A stretch of 64,000 nt of DNA from Bacteroidales bacterium UBA2287 (GCA_002345675.1 DDWL01000066.1:101191-165190), one strand, 5' to 3'; counted from the first letter of the stretch, positions 25,105 to 34,781 are shown. The notes: generated by a model not told the origin, from the sequence alone. A program made the numbers and translations.

Positions 25105-25121
25105 AGCTAAAAATTTGCCTG

Positions 25122-25129
25122 CAAATGTA
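25122..25129 (-). promoter_or_regulatory. Candidate -7 box for prs
   Basis: The minus strand reads TACATTTG, matching TAnnTTTG, 17 bases before the prs ATG. The -33 element is not clear. Confidence 0.4.
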
Positions 25130-25198
25130 GTTTAAAAAACGTGAAAGGCTAAGAACAAAAAAGAATAAACTTTTGATTTAGTAGAAAAAATAAATTGG

Positions 25199-25807
25199 CT
25201 ACTCCAAGGTATCTCCAGTTCTATTTATTTCGTCGATATAGCTTAGAATCTCAGTCCTTCCAGTTCGGCTAACTGCCGAACATGTAAGCATTTTTGGCAG
25301 TACTTCCCACGTTTTAAGCATCTCTTTGCTAAACTTTGCCATGGTGCTGCTAAGGGCATTCGAACTTATTTTGTCGGTTTTTGTAAAAACTAAGCATAAG
25401 GGTACTTGGCTAGCACCAACCCAGTTAACAAATTCGATGTCGATTTCTTGTGGGTCTAAGCGGGAGTCGATTAGCACAAATAAACAGTGTAAGTTTTCGC
25501 GATTCGAAATGTATCTTTTAATCATTTCGGAGAAAGAGGCTCTATTGCTTCGCGATGTTTTTGCGTAACCATACCCAGGTAAATCGACTAAGTACCAGGT
25601 TTCGTTAATTACAAAGTGATTAATAAGCTGCGTTTTTCCTGGTGTTCCCGACACCTTTGCCAATGCTTTAATGCCTGTAAGCATGTTAATAAGCGACGAC
25701 TTTCCAACATTTGACCGACCAATAAATGCGTATTCGGGCAACTTTGGGTTGGGGCATTGTTCAATTTTTGAACTGCTTGTAATAAATGTGGCAGAACGTA
25801 TTACCAT
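25199..25807 (-). CDS. engB: Ribosome biogenesis GTP-binding protein YihA/EngB
   Basis: Small GTPase needed for 50S assembly. G1 is GRSNVGKSS, followed by GTPGKTQLINHF, the G3 DLPGYGYAKTSR and G4 FTKTDK. The start ATG 25807 (MVIRSATFITSS) is chosen because EngB proteins begin with this strand; the upstream in-frame ATG at 25864 adds a non-conserved extension. The protein is 202 aa. The 157 bases between this start and the dipeptidase stop hold no gene. Confidence 0.9.
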   Translation of the reverse strand: MVIRSATFITSSSKIEQCPNPKLPEYAFIGRSNVGKSSLINMLTGIKALAKVSGTPGKTQLINHFVINETWYLVDLPGYGYAKTSRSNRASFSEMIKRYISNRENLHCLFVLIDSRLDPQEIDIEFVNWVGASQVPLCLVFTKTDKISSNALSSTMAKFSKEMLKTWEVLPKMLTCSAVSRTGRTEILSYIDEINRTGDTLE

Positions 25808-25963
25808 AGCATTGTTTCTTAGGGCAAACAGTAGGTTATGCTTGCTTGGGTTTGCAGTTGGCAAATTTACAACAAATGTATGGCTTAACGCTATTAAATA
25901 TTTGCCTATTACATATTGGTGTGCAAATAGTGATGTGTGAGGTAACTGAGGCTTTTAGTAGAA

Positions 25964-27202
25964 TTAGTTTGCTTTCATTTTTGCAGCATACTCTTCGGCT
26001 TTTGTTAAAACTTTTAAGAAGTTTAGCCCCCAGATTTTAGCAATATCGTCATCGGAGTAACCCCTTTTTAACAGTTCAACGGTAATGTTAGTCATTTCGC
26101 TTGCATCGATACAGCCGCTAATACCACCACCTCCGTCGAAATCGCTGCCAATTCCTACGTGATTAATTCCGGTAATTTTTACCATATGGTCAATATGGTC
26201 AACGGCATCGGAAACTGTAGCCAAAACGGGAGGGAATTTCTCGTCGAGTTCGTACCACGCATTTAATGCCTCTTGGCGTACTTCGGGTGGAAGGTTTTGG
26301 TAATTACGATACTTAACTCTAAGCACTTGTCGGGCGCTATCGCGAGTTGGGTAAGGTGTTGGTGTTTTAATGTAGTCGCTTAAAAGGCAAAGTTGAATTA
26401 CGCCACCCGATTTTGCAATTGCTTTTATTAAAGTATCGCTAAGGTTGCGAGGTATGTCGCGCAGCGAACGAACATTGCTATGCGAAGCAAATACAGGCAC
26501 TGCCGACGCTGCAATGCAGTCGGTAACTGCTTTGTCGGAAATATGACTAACATCGATTAGCATTCCAAGTCTGTTTAGTTCCTTAACAACCTCGAAGCCA
26601 AATTGGCTAAGGCCATTATGTATATAGCCTTCGGGGTCGGTTGACGAGTCGCAAATTTGGTTGTTTCGGGTATGGCAGAGAGTTAGGTAGCGAGCCCCAT
26701 TATTGAAATACTTTTCAATTAGCGATAAGTTGTTGCCAATGGGGTAGCCATTTTCGACACCAATATATATGGCACGTTTATTCTCGCCTTTTATTTTGGC
26801 GGCATCCGAGGCTAAAAGAGCTATTTCCGATCGGTTTGAATGGCGACTAACCTCTTTGTGTACAGCATCGAAAATTTGTAAAGCGTAGGCGTTTGCATGT
26901 GTATACTTTTCGGGAGTTAATTCATCTTGGCTAATAAATACAGCAAAGAATGCCGCATCGAGTCCTCCTTGCTCCATTTTTTGGAGGTTTACCTTGCTGC
27001 TTTTAGCATTGCCGTTTCCCCCAAAGTCGAAACCTGGTCGAAGAAACGCCAATGGCGTATCGGTGTGCGTGTCGATAGTTACCATTTTACTGTGGAGTAC
27101 CTTAGCCTTTTTAAGCAACTCTTCGTGCGATAATGGCCTGCTTTGTTTGCAGCCAAGAAGTGTGAAAACTAAAAGAGCAGTTATTGAAATTAATGCCTTC
27201 AT
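25964..27202 (-). CDS. Membrane dipeptidase (M19 family) lipoprotein
   Basis: 412-aa zinc dipeptidase of the renal dipeptidase family, anchored through a lipobox (TLLGC, Cys18). Metal and catalytic residues appear in IDTHTDTPLAF (His46, Asp48), the bridging Glu in YIGVENGYPIG, IDVSHISDKA and ASHSNVRSLRD. GIGSDFDGGGGI also matches. These enzymes cleave dipeptides, sometimes with a D-residue at the C side. Probably periplasmic or on the surface. Monocistronic by spacing. Confidence 0.9.
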   Translation of the reverse strand: MKALISITALLVFTLLGCKQSRPLSHEELLKKAKVLHSKMVTIDTHTDTPLAFLRPGFDFGGNGNAKSSKVNLQKMEQGGLDAAFFAVFISQDELTPEKYTHANAYALQIFDAVHKEVSRHSNRSEIALLASDAAKIKGENKRAIYIGVENGYPIGNNLSLIEKYFNNGARYLTLCHTRNNQICDSSTDPEGYIHNGLSQFGFEVVKELNRLGMLIDVSHISDKAVTDCIAASAVPVFASHSNVRSLRDIPRNLSDTLIKAIAKSGGVIQLCLLSDYIKTPTPYPTRDSARQVLRVKYRNYQNLPPEVRQEALNAWYELDEKFPPVLATVSDAVDHIDHMVKITGINHVGIGSDFDGGGGISGCIDASEMTNITVELLKRGYSDDDIAKIWGLNFLKVLTKAEEYAAKMKAN

Positions 27203-27302
27203 TTAGAGTGTGGTTTAGAAAATGGGTTTTGAATTGACTAAACAATTCGATTTCGCTAATCAGTTTTAGTTTAATAATACTTGTAGAAGTAATGTGAAAA
27301 TG

Positions 27303-27333
27303 AAAAAGCCCAATTGGTTAAATTGAGCTTTTA
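27303..27333 (-). terminator. Terminator of the YceI-like gene
   Basis: On the minus strand AAAAGC and CAATT pair with AATTG and GCTTTT in an interrupted stem, followed by a short T run, 23 bases past the YceI-like stop. Confidence 0.6.
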
Positions 27334-27355
27334 AAGGTGTAAAATAATAGGTGTG

Positions 27356-28033
27356 CTATTTCTTTTCTGCGGTTAGCGTAATGTTAAGGGCAACTTCGTC
27401 GTGAATAAACTTGTCTTTAAGGTCGGCAAAAATTGAAGGTGAACCATAATTTGCTTTCCAGTTTGTGCGGTTTATAACAAATTTTGGCGATTTAGCCCAA
27501 ACGGATGATTCGCTAATTTTAATTTCGGCAGGAAACGTAACGCTGCGAGTAATTCCTCGGAGGGTTAAGTTGCCTTCAATGTTATGCGTAACCATTATGC
27601 CTTCAATGTCTTTGGCTTGGTCGAGGGTTGTTACTTTAGCAATTTCGAATTTTGCAGTTGGAAACGAGTCGGTTGCAAAAAAATCGGGCGACTTTAAATG
27701 CCCAACCAGCATTTGGTTGGTTTTTACATCTTCAATATCCTTAACCGTAAGGGCATTCATGTCAATAACTATTTGTCCTCCAATAATTTTATTGCTATTT
27801 AAATTAAGCGTTCCTTGCTGAATTGGAAATGTGCCATTGTGCGTTCCTCCAGGCTTTGAGCCAAGCCATTCAATTTGTGTTGAGCTAATATTTACGGCAA
27901 ATTCAGTTCCTTCGGTTGATGTAATTGAAAGTTCATCACCAGTTCTCGCTTTTTCGCCTTTAGGTCCTTGCATACAGCTACTGAAAATTAGCATTGCTGC
28001 ACCGAGTGTTAATAGAATTGATTTCGTTTTCAT
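27356..28033 (-). CDS. YceI family lipoprotein
   Basis: 225 aa with a lipoprotein signal (MLIFSSC, Cys20). The YceI/lipocalin-like barrel starts VNISSTQIEWLGSKPGGTHNGTFPIQQGTLNL, passes VIDMNALTVKDIEDVKTNQMLVGHLKSPDFFATDSFPTAKFEI and ends with the repeat-like RGITRSVTFPAEI. YceI proteins bind long isoprenoids or amide lipids in the periplasm. Here membrane attachment suggests a fixed role on the periplasmic face, or at the surface if exported. Independent transcription is indicated by flanking terminators. Confidence 0.85.
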   Translation of the reverse strand: MKTKSILLTLGAAMLIFSSCMQGPKGEKARTGDELSITSTEGTEFAVNISSTQIEWLGSKPGGTHNGTFPIQQGTLNLNSNKIIGGQIVIDMNALTVKDIEDVKTNQMLVGHLKSPDFFATDSFPTAKFEIAKVTTLDQAKDIEGIMVTHNIEGNLTLRGITRSVTFPAEIKISESSVWAKSPKFVINRTNWKANYGSPSIFADLKDKFIHDEVALNITLTAEKK

Positions 28034-28101
28034 AGTTTAGACTGTTTAAATTTACACCAAATGATTAATTATTTTCATGCTAAGTTAAACAGTTGAAAAT
28101 G

Positions 28102-28140
28102 AAAAAGGTTGAACAAAATTTTAAATTTTTGTTCAACCCT
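28102..28140 (-). terminator. Terminator of the acyltransferase gene
   Basis: GGTTGAACAAAA and its complement form a long stem around 28107-28138. On the minus strand it is followed by TTTTTC. It separates the acyltransferase gene from the YceI gene. Confidence 0.75.
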
Positions 28141-28166
28141 ATATTTTAAAGTTGATAATAGCCTGC

Positions 28167-29987
28167 TTAGTTCCGTTTTTCCTCCGATTCGAAAGTGTAA
28201 TCGGAAAGGTTAAATCGTTCCAGTATGGTTTTGTCGTTTATTTCTTTCGACAAGGAGGTAATTACCTCAATTGGCACCTGAAAAAGGTCGAGTATAAGCA
28301 GCCCGTCGAGTGCATTGTTGAATTTTGGATCGACATTAAAGCCAATTATTCGGCCGTTAAGTTTAATGTACTTTTTAAGTAGAACAGGCATGCGGAACTC
28401 GTCGGGTTCAATGTCCTGAATAAACTTGTCGAGTTTGCCAATGTCGTTGCAGTTTTCAAAAATAACCTCGGTATCGTCTTTGCTTACAGGAACTTTGAAA
28501 TTATTTCGAGGCTGAATGTAGCGTGAAAATTCATTGTCGTAGTAATTCGCCTTCATAAAGTTTATTATAATTCCCTTTGAGTAGTTCGAGAAGTTGCTCG
28601 AAATGCTTACCGGACCAATAAGGTAACGGTACTCGGGGTTTTTAATTAGGAAGTAGAGAATTCCTTTCCAAAGTAAAAATAGGGGGAGAGGTTTTTTCTG
28701 GTACTCCTTAATAATAAACGAGCGGCCTAGTTCAATACTTTGCTCTAGAATGGGGTTAAACCCGTTGTCGATTTTAAAAAGGCTTTCGATATAAAAACCT
28801 TTTTTTCCATACCTATCTATAATTTCTTTCCCTTTTCCTGCTCGGTATGCGCCAACAATTGTTTTGGCTTCCTCGTCCCAAATAAAGAGCTGGTTGTAGT
28901 AAAGGTCGAACTCGTCGATATCGATTTTACGGTTTGTACCTTCGCCAACTTCACGAAACGTAATTTCGCGAAGGCGACCAAGTTCGGTCATAATGTTCGG
29001 TATTTCGACCGATGGGGCACAAATAACGCAAAAGTTTTTGCTTTTAAATAGAAGGTGTTTTTCAATAACGGTTTCAACCTCAGCATTAATAAGTTCGGGA
29101 GCAACTGGTCCAATAATTTCTTCGGCTTTTACTTCCGATTTTAAGCGGTAGTTGAAGAATTTTTTCACCTCAATCGACGAGCCAAGAGCGTAGGTTTTTA
29201 GGCGAATAAAACGACCATACCTAGCAACGTCGGTAAACTCGTTCTGTTCCTGAACAGTTATAGGATACCCAACTCGAACTTTAATGGTTTTGTTTTTCTT
29301 GTTAAGTAGCTCCGAAGGGAGTTTAGCTGTACGAAGCATAGGGTGAAGTAGCCCGAGTACGTGAAAAAGTTTACTGTTGGTTCCTTGAAAGTAAATGGGA
29401 ACTACAGGTACGTTCGATTTTTTAATAAATTTAACTATTGAGTCGCTCCATTGCCTGTCGGCAACACCTGGTGCCTCGGTGTTGTAGTAAGTCGATACCT
29501 CTCCGGCAGGGAAAATGCCAAGCGGCTTGCCTTCTCTAAGATGGGCAATAGAGGTTTTTAGCCCTACTAAACTGCCCGATGTTTGATTCGAACCTTCGAA
29601 TGGATCGACTGGGAAAATGTAGTCTTTCACAGGTTCTATTCGCCTTAATAGAAAATTAGCAAGAACCTTAAAGTCGGGTCTGGCTTCTAAAAGAATTTTC
29701 AGAAGAATAATCCCATCAATTCCTCCATAGGGATGGTTCGAAACAACGATAAAAGGACCCTCTTTGGGAATTCGTTTTATATCCTCGGGGTTAACTTCAT
29801 ACTTAATTTCAAGCTTTTTAAGAAGAGCATCGAGAAACTCTGGCCCTTCGCAATTAGCTACTTCGGTGTACATCCTATTTATTTTGCTAATCTTTAGTAT
29901 GTACATAAGCAGCTTTGCTATGCTTTCACCCCCAATAGTGTTAAGCCCAGCTGCTTTTTTAAAATCCTTAGATTCAACTAGTTTCAT
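28167..29987 (-). CDS. Two-domain acyltransferase (PlsC-like plus GNAT/OlsB-like)
   Basis: 606 aa. The N-terminal half (about 75-270) is a lysophospholipid acyltransferase-like domain with VVSNHPYGGIDG (His85, Asp91), FPVDPFEG and GIFPAGEVSTYYN. The second half (about 320-520) resembles the hemolysin-like N-acyltransferase fold of OlsB, with EITFREVGEGTNRKIDIDEFD, RAGKGKEII and ELGRSFI. A C-terminal tail continues to 606. Proteins joining these two domain types (for example OlsF and Bacteroidetes relatives) make ornithine or glycine lipids, so an aminolipid synthase is the best guess. The amino acid used cannot be read from the sequence. Confidence 0.75.
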   Translation of the reverse strand: MKLVESKDFKKAAGLNTIGGESIAKLLMYILKISKINRMYTEVANCEGPEFLDALLKKLEIKYEVNPEDIKRIPKEGPFIVVSNHPYGGIDGIILLKILLEARPDFKVLANFLLRRIEPVKDYIFPVDPFEGSNQTSGSLVGLKTSIAHLREGKPLGIFPAGEVSTYYNTEAPGVADRQWSDSIVKFIKKSNVPVVPIYFQGTNSKLFHVLGLLHPMLRTAKLPSELLNKKNKTIKVRVGYPITVQEQNEFTDVARYGRFIRLKTYALGSSIEVKKFFNYRLKSEVKAEEIIGPVAPELINAEVETVIEKHLLFKSKNFCVICAPSVEIPNIMTELGRLREITFREVGEGTNRKIDIDEFDLYYNQLFIWDEEAKTIVGAYRAGKGKEIIDRYGKKGFYIESLFKIDNGFNPILEQSIELGRSFIIKEYQKKPLPLFLLWKGILYFLIKNPEYRYLIGPVSISSNFSNYSKGIIINFMKANYYDNEFSRYIQPRNNFKVPVSKDDTEVIFENCNDIGKLDKFIQDIEPDEFRMPVLLKKYIKLNGRIIGFNVDPKFNNALDGLLILDLFQVPIEVITSLSKEINDKTILERFNLSDYTFESEEKRN

Positions 29988-30351
29988 TAAAAATAGTATG
30001 TGCTAATTTGTTTATATTTCCACCAAAACAAACCGCAATTTAGCTAATAAATGACATATTACAGCAAGTATGTATCCGATATTCACATCGGTTTTCCCTG
30101 AAAGCTATTTATTTGATTGAGATATAGTGTTTAACGAAAGGGCATTTTGTGAATTAAAATGTTTTGTTTTTTATACTCTTGATGAAAAGTGATAATCGCT
30201 TTTTTTTTACTTCAGTTTACATTAAATTTGCATGTGAAACTATGGTGATTAATAAATTTAAATCTGTTTTCAAACGAATTTAATTTTTAATTCAATTACT
30301 TATATTGCTAATAATCTATTCATTATAAACCACAAACAAATTCAACCTCAA
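29988..30351. other. Divergent intergenic region
   Basis: 364 bases between the acyltransferase gene and a divergent secreted-protein gene. TAAATTTG (30223-30230, plus strand) is a possible -7 box for the latter with a leader of about 120 AT-rich bases. Nothing else was identified. Confidence 0.5.
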
Positions 30352-31197
30352 ATGAAAAAGACACTTTTATTAATTTGCTTGGCAGCAATTTCAGTTTCGG
30401 TATTTGCCGATCGTTATGTGGCGCGCCATGAGGACATAAAAACTTTTTTGGGAACAACAACTTACGTTGTACTCGAAAACAATCCCATGTCCGAATACAA
30501 CATTAAAATACGCGAAGCCGTTGAGCGTTCGTGGAAAATTACTCCATACGCTTTTATTTCGGCAAAGGAATTCGATGAAATGCGCAACGATATTTCGAAG
30601 TCGTTTTTGGTATTACTTCAGGTTAAGTTCAGTAAGGATAAGTTGGAAGCAACTTACAATTTTCTTAGTGTTGTGCTGGGTGCTGGAGTTAAAAAGCACA
30701 CCGATTTGCCCGACATTTGCTCAATACCATTAAGTTACTCTACAGTTCCAGAGGATAGCTATACTTACAAACTCGAAAGTTTAATTCGCTTTGCACAAAA
30801 CCATATAAAAATGCTTAACGAGAACCCAAAACTTATTAAGGGGAACATTTTTAAGCACTATAATAAAAATGCCAAGTCGGTTAAGGCAAAGGAACTTTGG
30901 GTTCTCGAAAAAGACTTAGATAAAGGAGTTCGCAGTCTTACCGATTTGCGAAAGGCATATCCACATAATGTTAAAATTGTTACCGCCGACGATATCGAAA
31001 AAGCCATTGCTGAGCGAAACACAAATGTTGTGTTTTTGCATAAAGTAGGCCCCGAAGGTACTCGCCTTCAGGCTCGTTGCTATAAAATGCTTCTTGGTGC
31101 TGGCGACGATCTGTTTTACTATTTCGACTATCACACCATTAACCCTAAACTAAAGGATGATGGATTTAAAGCGAAGGATTTAAAGAAGTTAAAGTAA
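30352..31197 (+). CDS. Secreted protein of unknown function
   Basis: 281 aa, with a signal peptide (MKKTLLLICLAAISVSVFA). The mature part starts DRYVARHEDIKTFLGTTTYVVLENNPMSEYNIKIREAVERSWKITPYAFISAKEFDEM, has no cysteine-rich or repeat character, and ends in a Lys-rich helix. A mid-region (FLVLLQVKFSKDKLEATYNFLSVVLGAG) could be a beta-rich core. No sorting domain, lipobox or catalytic motif was recognised, so a soluble periplasmic location is likely. A strong terminator follows. Confidence 0.6.
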   Translation: MKKTLLLICLAAISVSVFADRYVARHEDIKTFLGTTTYVVLENNPMSEYNIKIREAVERSWKITPYAFISAKEFDEMRNDISKSFLVLLQVKFSKDKLEATYNFLSVVLGAGVKKHTDLPDICSIPLSYSTVPEDSYTYKLESLIRFAQNHIKMLNENPKLIKGNIFKHYNKNAKSVKAKELWVLEKDLDKGVRSLTDLRKAYPHNVKIVTADDIEKAIAERNTNVVFLHKVGPEGTRLQARCYKMLLGAGDDLFYYFDYHTINPKLKDDGFKAKDLKKLK

Positions 31198-31221
31198 TAG
31201 TTAGCATTACGTCTAATTTTT

Positions 31222-31262
31222 ACTCCCAAACCTTTACGTAGAGGTTTGGGAGTTCTTTTTTA
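31222..31262 (+). terminator. Rho-independent terminator
   Basis: An 11-12 bp stem (CTCCCAAACCT at 31223-31233 with AGGTTTGGGAG at 31242-31252), an 8-base loop and a T-rich tail. Confidence 0.85.
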
Positions 31263-31315
31263 TACTGCTTTTCCAAAAAATCACAAGCTTATGTTACCAA
31301 ATTATGTTAGTTTTT

Positions 31316-32167
31316 TTATTGTAAAACCACTTTTTTGGTTTCTGAATAAACCTTGTTTGTTACTCGAATAAAGTATGTGCTTTTTGCTAAATTCGACAAA
31401 TCGATTGTTTCGTTACTTGAAAACTGCTTTAGCAGGATTCCTGTTATGTCAAACACTTCTGCCAAACAATAGTCAATTGAAACTTTAACTATTCCCGAGG
31501 TAGGGTTAGGGTACAATGTTAACCTCTCAAGTGGAGTGTTAACATGAGCACTCGATATAGTACTGCCTTCAATTACAAAGTAAAGTTGGCTCGATCCAAT
31601 TATGTCATTCCATTCCCCCGCTGAACCTAAATGGCCCGTACTTGCTGGCCAATTCTGAAGTCCAATGGCAGCATGGTTTTGTCCCGACCAGTTGTCGGGT
31701 TCGTTAGCCGTACCATTGCCTGTACCGCCCCAGTTAGTGTAGGCATTGCCAATGGTTTCACCATTGTTAGTGCCATTTGCACCTTGCCCCGACCAAAAAT
31801 GTATGCCCTCGCCGTTGTTGTTTCCATCCCACAGCCATACACCTTCTGCTGCTTGATCGGTTGCACCAATCCAAACATACGCAATGTTGCCACCGTTAGC
31901 AATTTGTGTGTAATTGGGTTGTACTCCTGCGCCATTAATTATGGCATCGTAAATAGCATTCTGCTCATTTACATTGTTTATTTCAACTAAATGCCCGCCT
32001 CTTTCTACAGCACAAGCTGCTGATGCAACCCAATTTTTTTTCTCTTTTACAACCTCGTAGGTTTTCTCATTGTAGGTAAACGTGTAAATGTTTTCAGGAT
32101 TAGCGCATTGCGAATACAACTTTGTTGTACAAATTGCAATATATGCAATAATAAATAATTGTTTCAT
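31316..32167 (-). CDS. C-type-lectin-like domain protein with T9SS type A sorting domain
   Basis: 283 aa. After the signal peptide (MKQLFIIAYIAICTTKLYSQ) a C-type lectin-like fold spans about residues 25-205: WVASAACAVERGGHLVEINNVNEQNA, VWIGATDQAAEGVWLWDG, TANEPDNWSGQNHAAIGL and AGEWNDIIGSSQLYFVIEG. EPDN corresponds to the Ca/sugar-binding EPN/QPD loop and WND to the second Ca site. The last 70 residues (LTLYPNPTSGIVKV, VFDITGILLKQF, IDLSNLAKSTYFIRV) form a type A sorting domain for T9SS export. Probably a surface glycan- or protein-binding adhesin. Confidence 0.8.
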   Translation of the reverse strand: MKQLFIIAYIAICTTKLYSQCANPENIYTFTYNEKTYEVVKEKKNWVASAACAVERGGHLVEINNVNEQNAIYDAIINGAGVQPNYTQIANGGNIAYVWIGATDQAAEGVWLWDGNNNGEGIHFWSGQGANGTNNGETIGNAYTNWGGTGNGTANEPDNWSGQNHAAIGLQNWPASTGHLGSAGEWNDIIGSSQLYFVIEGSTISSAHVNTPLERLTLYPNPTSGIVKVSIDYCLAEVFDITGILLKQFSSNETIDLSNLAKSTYFIRVTNKVYSETKKVVLQ

Positions 32168-32296
32168 AGGTAGTTGGTTTTTGGTTAGTTTAACTTAGGT
32201 GTTTGTTTTTATTGATGGATTTGTGGCATTTTTTGGGTTGTTAACTATTTGACCCCCTTAACAACATTTACCCTATGCTTTATTGACCCTTTTTTA

Positions 32297-32304
32297 TACT
32301 TTTG
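32297..32304 (+). promoter_or_regulatory. Candidate -7 box for ettA
   Basis: TACTTTTG matches TAnnTTTG 57 bases before the ettA ATG. No properly spaced -33 TTG was found. Confidence 0.45.
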
Positions 32305-32360
32305 TGCTTTTTGTAAGCATACTATTCCAACTAATCAATAATTGCTAAATATATAAGCTA

Positions 32361-34034
32361 ATGGCCGACGAAAAGATTATTTTTTCAATGGTGGGGGTTA
32401 CTAAAACTTTTCCACCCCACAAAAAAGTTCTGAATAACATTTACTTGTCCTTTTTCTATGGGGCAAAAATTGGTATCCTTGGTTTAAACGGATCGGGAAA
32501 ATCGACCCTAATGAAAATTATTGCTGGAATTGAGAAGTCGTTCCAAGGCGAAGTTGTTTTTTCACCGGGTTACACTGTTGGGTATCTTGAGCAGGAGCCT
32601 CACCTCGACGATACAAAAACCGTAAGGCAAATTGTCGAAGAGGGTGCTCAAGAGGTTGTTGACTTGCTCCGTGAGTACGAAGAACTTAATGCTAAATTTG
32701 CTGAGCCCATGAGCGACGACCAGATGAATAAACTCATTGACCGTCAGGGCGAACTTACCGAAAAAATTGAGCACCTCGATGGCTGGAACCTCGACTCGAA
32801 GCTCGAGCGCGCCATGGACGCCCTTCGCTGTCCCGATTCTGATGCAATGGTTAATGTGCTTTCGGGTGGCGAACGCCGTAGGGTTGCCCTTTGTCGATTG
32901 CTTTTAAAGCAGCCCGATGTGCTACTGCTCGACGAGCCTACCAACCACCTCGATGCCGAGTCGGTACAATGGCTCGAAATGCATCTTCAAAAATACCCAG
33001 GAACTGTAATTGCAGTTACACACGACCGTTACTTTCTCGACAATGTTGCAGGTTGGATTCTTGAACTCGACAGGGGAGAGGGTATTCCATGGAAAGGGAA
33101 TTACACCTCGTGGCTTGAGCAAAAGTCGAACCGCTTAGCCATGGAGGAGAAGCAAGAAAGCAAGCGTCGTAAAACCCTAGAGCGAGAACTTGAGTGGGTT
33201 CGTATGGCGCCCAAAGCCCGTCAGGCAAAAGGAAAGGCTCGCTTGTCGGCATACGACAAGTTGCTAAACGAAGATGTTAAACAGAAAGAGGATAAATTGG
33301 AAATTTTCATTCCCAACGGTCCTCGCCTTGGCGATTTGGTTATTGAAGCCAATTCGGTTGCTAAGGCTTATGGAGAAAAGTTGCTTTTCGAAGGCTTAGA
33401 GTTCAAACTACCACCAAACGGAATTGTTGGAATTATTGGACCCAACGGAGCCGGTAAAACAACTCTTTTTAGGTTGATTATGGGCATGGAACAGGCCGAT
33501 AAGGGCGACTTTAAAGTTGGAGAGACTGTAAAAATTTCCTATGTCGATCAGCAGCACCGAGCAATTATGCCCGATAAAACCGTTTTCGAAGTAATTTCGG
33601 GTGGAGCCGACCATATAATGATAGGCGGCAAGCCTGTTAACGCACGTGCCTATGTAGGACGTTTCAATTTTTCGGGTGCCGACCAAGAGAAAATGTGCAA
33701 TATGCTTTCGGGTGGCGAACGTAACAGGCTTCACTTAGCGCTTGCGCTTAAAGAGGAGGGTAACGTAATTCTTCTCGATGAGCCAACCAACGATATTGAT
33801 ATTAACACGCTTCGTGCACTCGAAGAGGGTCTCGATAACTTTGCCGGATGCGCCGTGGTAATTAGTCACGACCGTTGGTTCCTCGACCGTATTGCCACTC
33901 ACATATTGGCATTCGAGGGCAACTCGCAGGTGTACTTCTTCGAAGGTGGATATACCGATTACGAAGAGAACCGTCGTAAGCGCCTTGGCGACGATGCTCC
34001 ACATAGAATTAAGTACAGAAAATTGGTGGAATAA
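32361..34034 (+). CDS. ettA: Energy-dependent translational throttle protein EttA
   Basis: ABC-F ATPase that binds the ribosomal E site and gates early elongation according to ADP/ATP. It has two ABC cassettes with Walker A GLNGSGKS (about residue 37) and GPNGAGKT (about 358), signatures LSGGERRR and LSGGERNR, and the linker/arm regions typical of EttA. Full length is 557 aa, standard for the subgroup. There are no membrane segments. Single-gene unit by spacing. Confidence 0.93.
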   Translation: MADEKIIFSMVGVTKTFPPHKKVLNNIYLSFFYGAKIGILGLNGSGKSTLMKIIAGIEKSFQGEVVFSPGYTVGYLEQEPHLDDTKTVRQIVEEGAQEVVDLLREYEELNAKFAEPMSDDQMNKLIDRQGELTEKIEHLDGWNLDSKLERAMDALRCPDSDAMVNVLSGGERRRVALCRLLLKQPDVLLLDEPTNHLDAESVQWLEMHLQKYPGTVIAVTHDRYFLDNVAGWILELDRGEGIPWKGNYTSWLEQKSNRLAMEEKQESKRRKTLERELEWVRMAPKARQAKGKARLSAYDKLLNEDVKQKEDKLEIFIPNGPRLGDLVIEANSVAKAYGEKLLFEGLEFKLPPNGIVGIIGPNGAGKTTLFRLIMGMEQADKGDFKVGETVKISYVDQQHRAIMPDKTVFEVISGGADHIMIGGKPVNARAYVGRFNFSGADQEKMCNMLSGGERNRLHLALALKEEGNVILLDEPTNDIDINTLRALEEGLDNFAGCAVVISHDRWFLDRIATHILAFEGNSQVYFFEGGYTDYEENRRKRLGDDAPHRIKYRKLVE

Positions 34035-34055
34035 TTCGAATGAAATTGAATGCAA

Positions 34056-34095
34056 TAAAAGGGGTGGTCTAAAAAGTACTAGACGCCCTTTTTTT
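34056..34095 (+). terminator. Terminator of ettA
   Basis: An interrupted stem (AAAAGGG and GTCTA pairing with TAGAC and CCCTTTT) followed by a T run, 22 bases after the stop. Confidence 0.65.
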
Positions 34096-34230
34096 ATTTG
34101 CTCACTTATTGGAGCAAAATTTCAAATGTTCGATTTTTAGGAACTTTAAAATACTTTTCAAGCAGTCCCATTATTTTATAGTAGAAAAGATTTAGGAAGT
34201 ACTTTAGACAATGCAGCAATTCTCAGGATA

Positions 34231-34710
34231 TTATTCCCAAGGGATTTCATTACTAAAGAATTCGAATAAATAATCATTGTTGTAGTTGATATCATTCTTT
34301 TTAAGTATCTCAAGATATTCTTCCTTAAATGATTTTTTACGATGGTGTACTTCCTGATTCATAATATATTTAACAGCATCGTTAAGTTGTGAACGGGAAT
34401 GTGAAAATGCTCCATATCCCCTTTGCCACTCAAATTTAAAGTTTGAAAGTTTGTTTTTTTTAATCCAAGCATTGCTAGAGGTTTTTATATTCTCAACCAA
34501 ATCGGGAATTAACTGATTAACGTTATAGCCGATAAAAATATGAATATGGTCGGACATGCAGCCAATGGCGAGCATCTTGTGCCCATTACCCTGAACAATG
34601 CCAGTGATGTACTTTTCTAAATCGGTTTTCCATGCTCTTTTTATTAAGGCCTCCTTGTTTTTTGGGGAGAAAACTAGGTGGCAATAAAATTTAGTGTAAG
34701 TATTTGCCAT
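34231..34710 (-). mobile_element. Y1 (HUH) transposase, IS200/RAYT-like
   Basis: 159-aa single-strand transposase starting at ATG 34710 (MANTYTKFYC); the longer start at 34737 adds nine unrelated residues. The metal-binding HUH motif is SDHIHIFI (His55, His57) and the catalytic tyrosine is Tyr115 in AVKYIMNQ. The frame is full length and intact. No TnpB/IscB companion is present. No target duplication is expected for this class. Four short perfect hairpins lie just upstream of the gene, as in REP-associated transposase loci. Confidence 0.8.
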
Positions 34711-34768
34711 TCGATTTTGTGTTAGTTGTTTATTCAAATATACAAGGTCTTTTTAATCGTTATGTCTC

Positions 34769-34781
34769 GGTGCGCTGCACC
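34769..34781. repeat. Short palindrome 1 (GGTGC stem, GCT loop)
   Basis: GGTGC at 34769-34773 pairs with GCACC at 34777-34781, with a three-base loop. Confidence 0.7.

Noticed and set aside
30007..30351. Possible small RNA in the divergent gap
   Set aside because: AT-rich with no stable stem or terminator; nothing beyond a weak -7 box could be supported.
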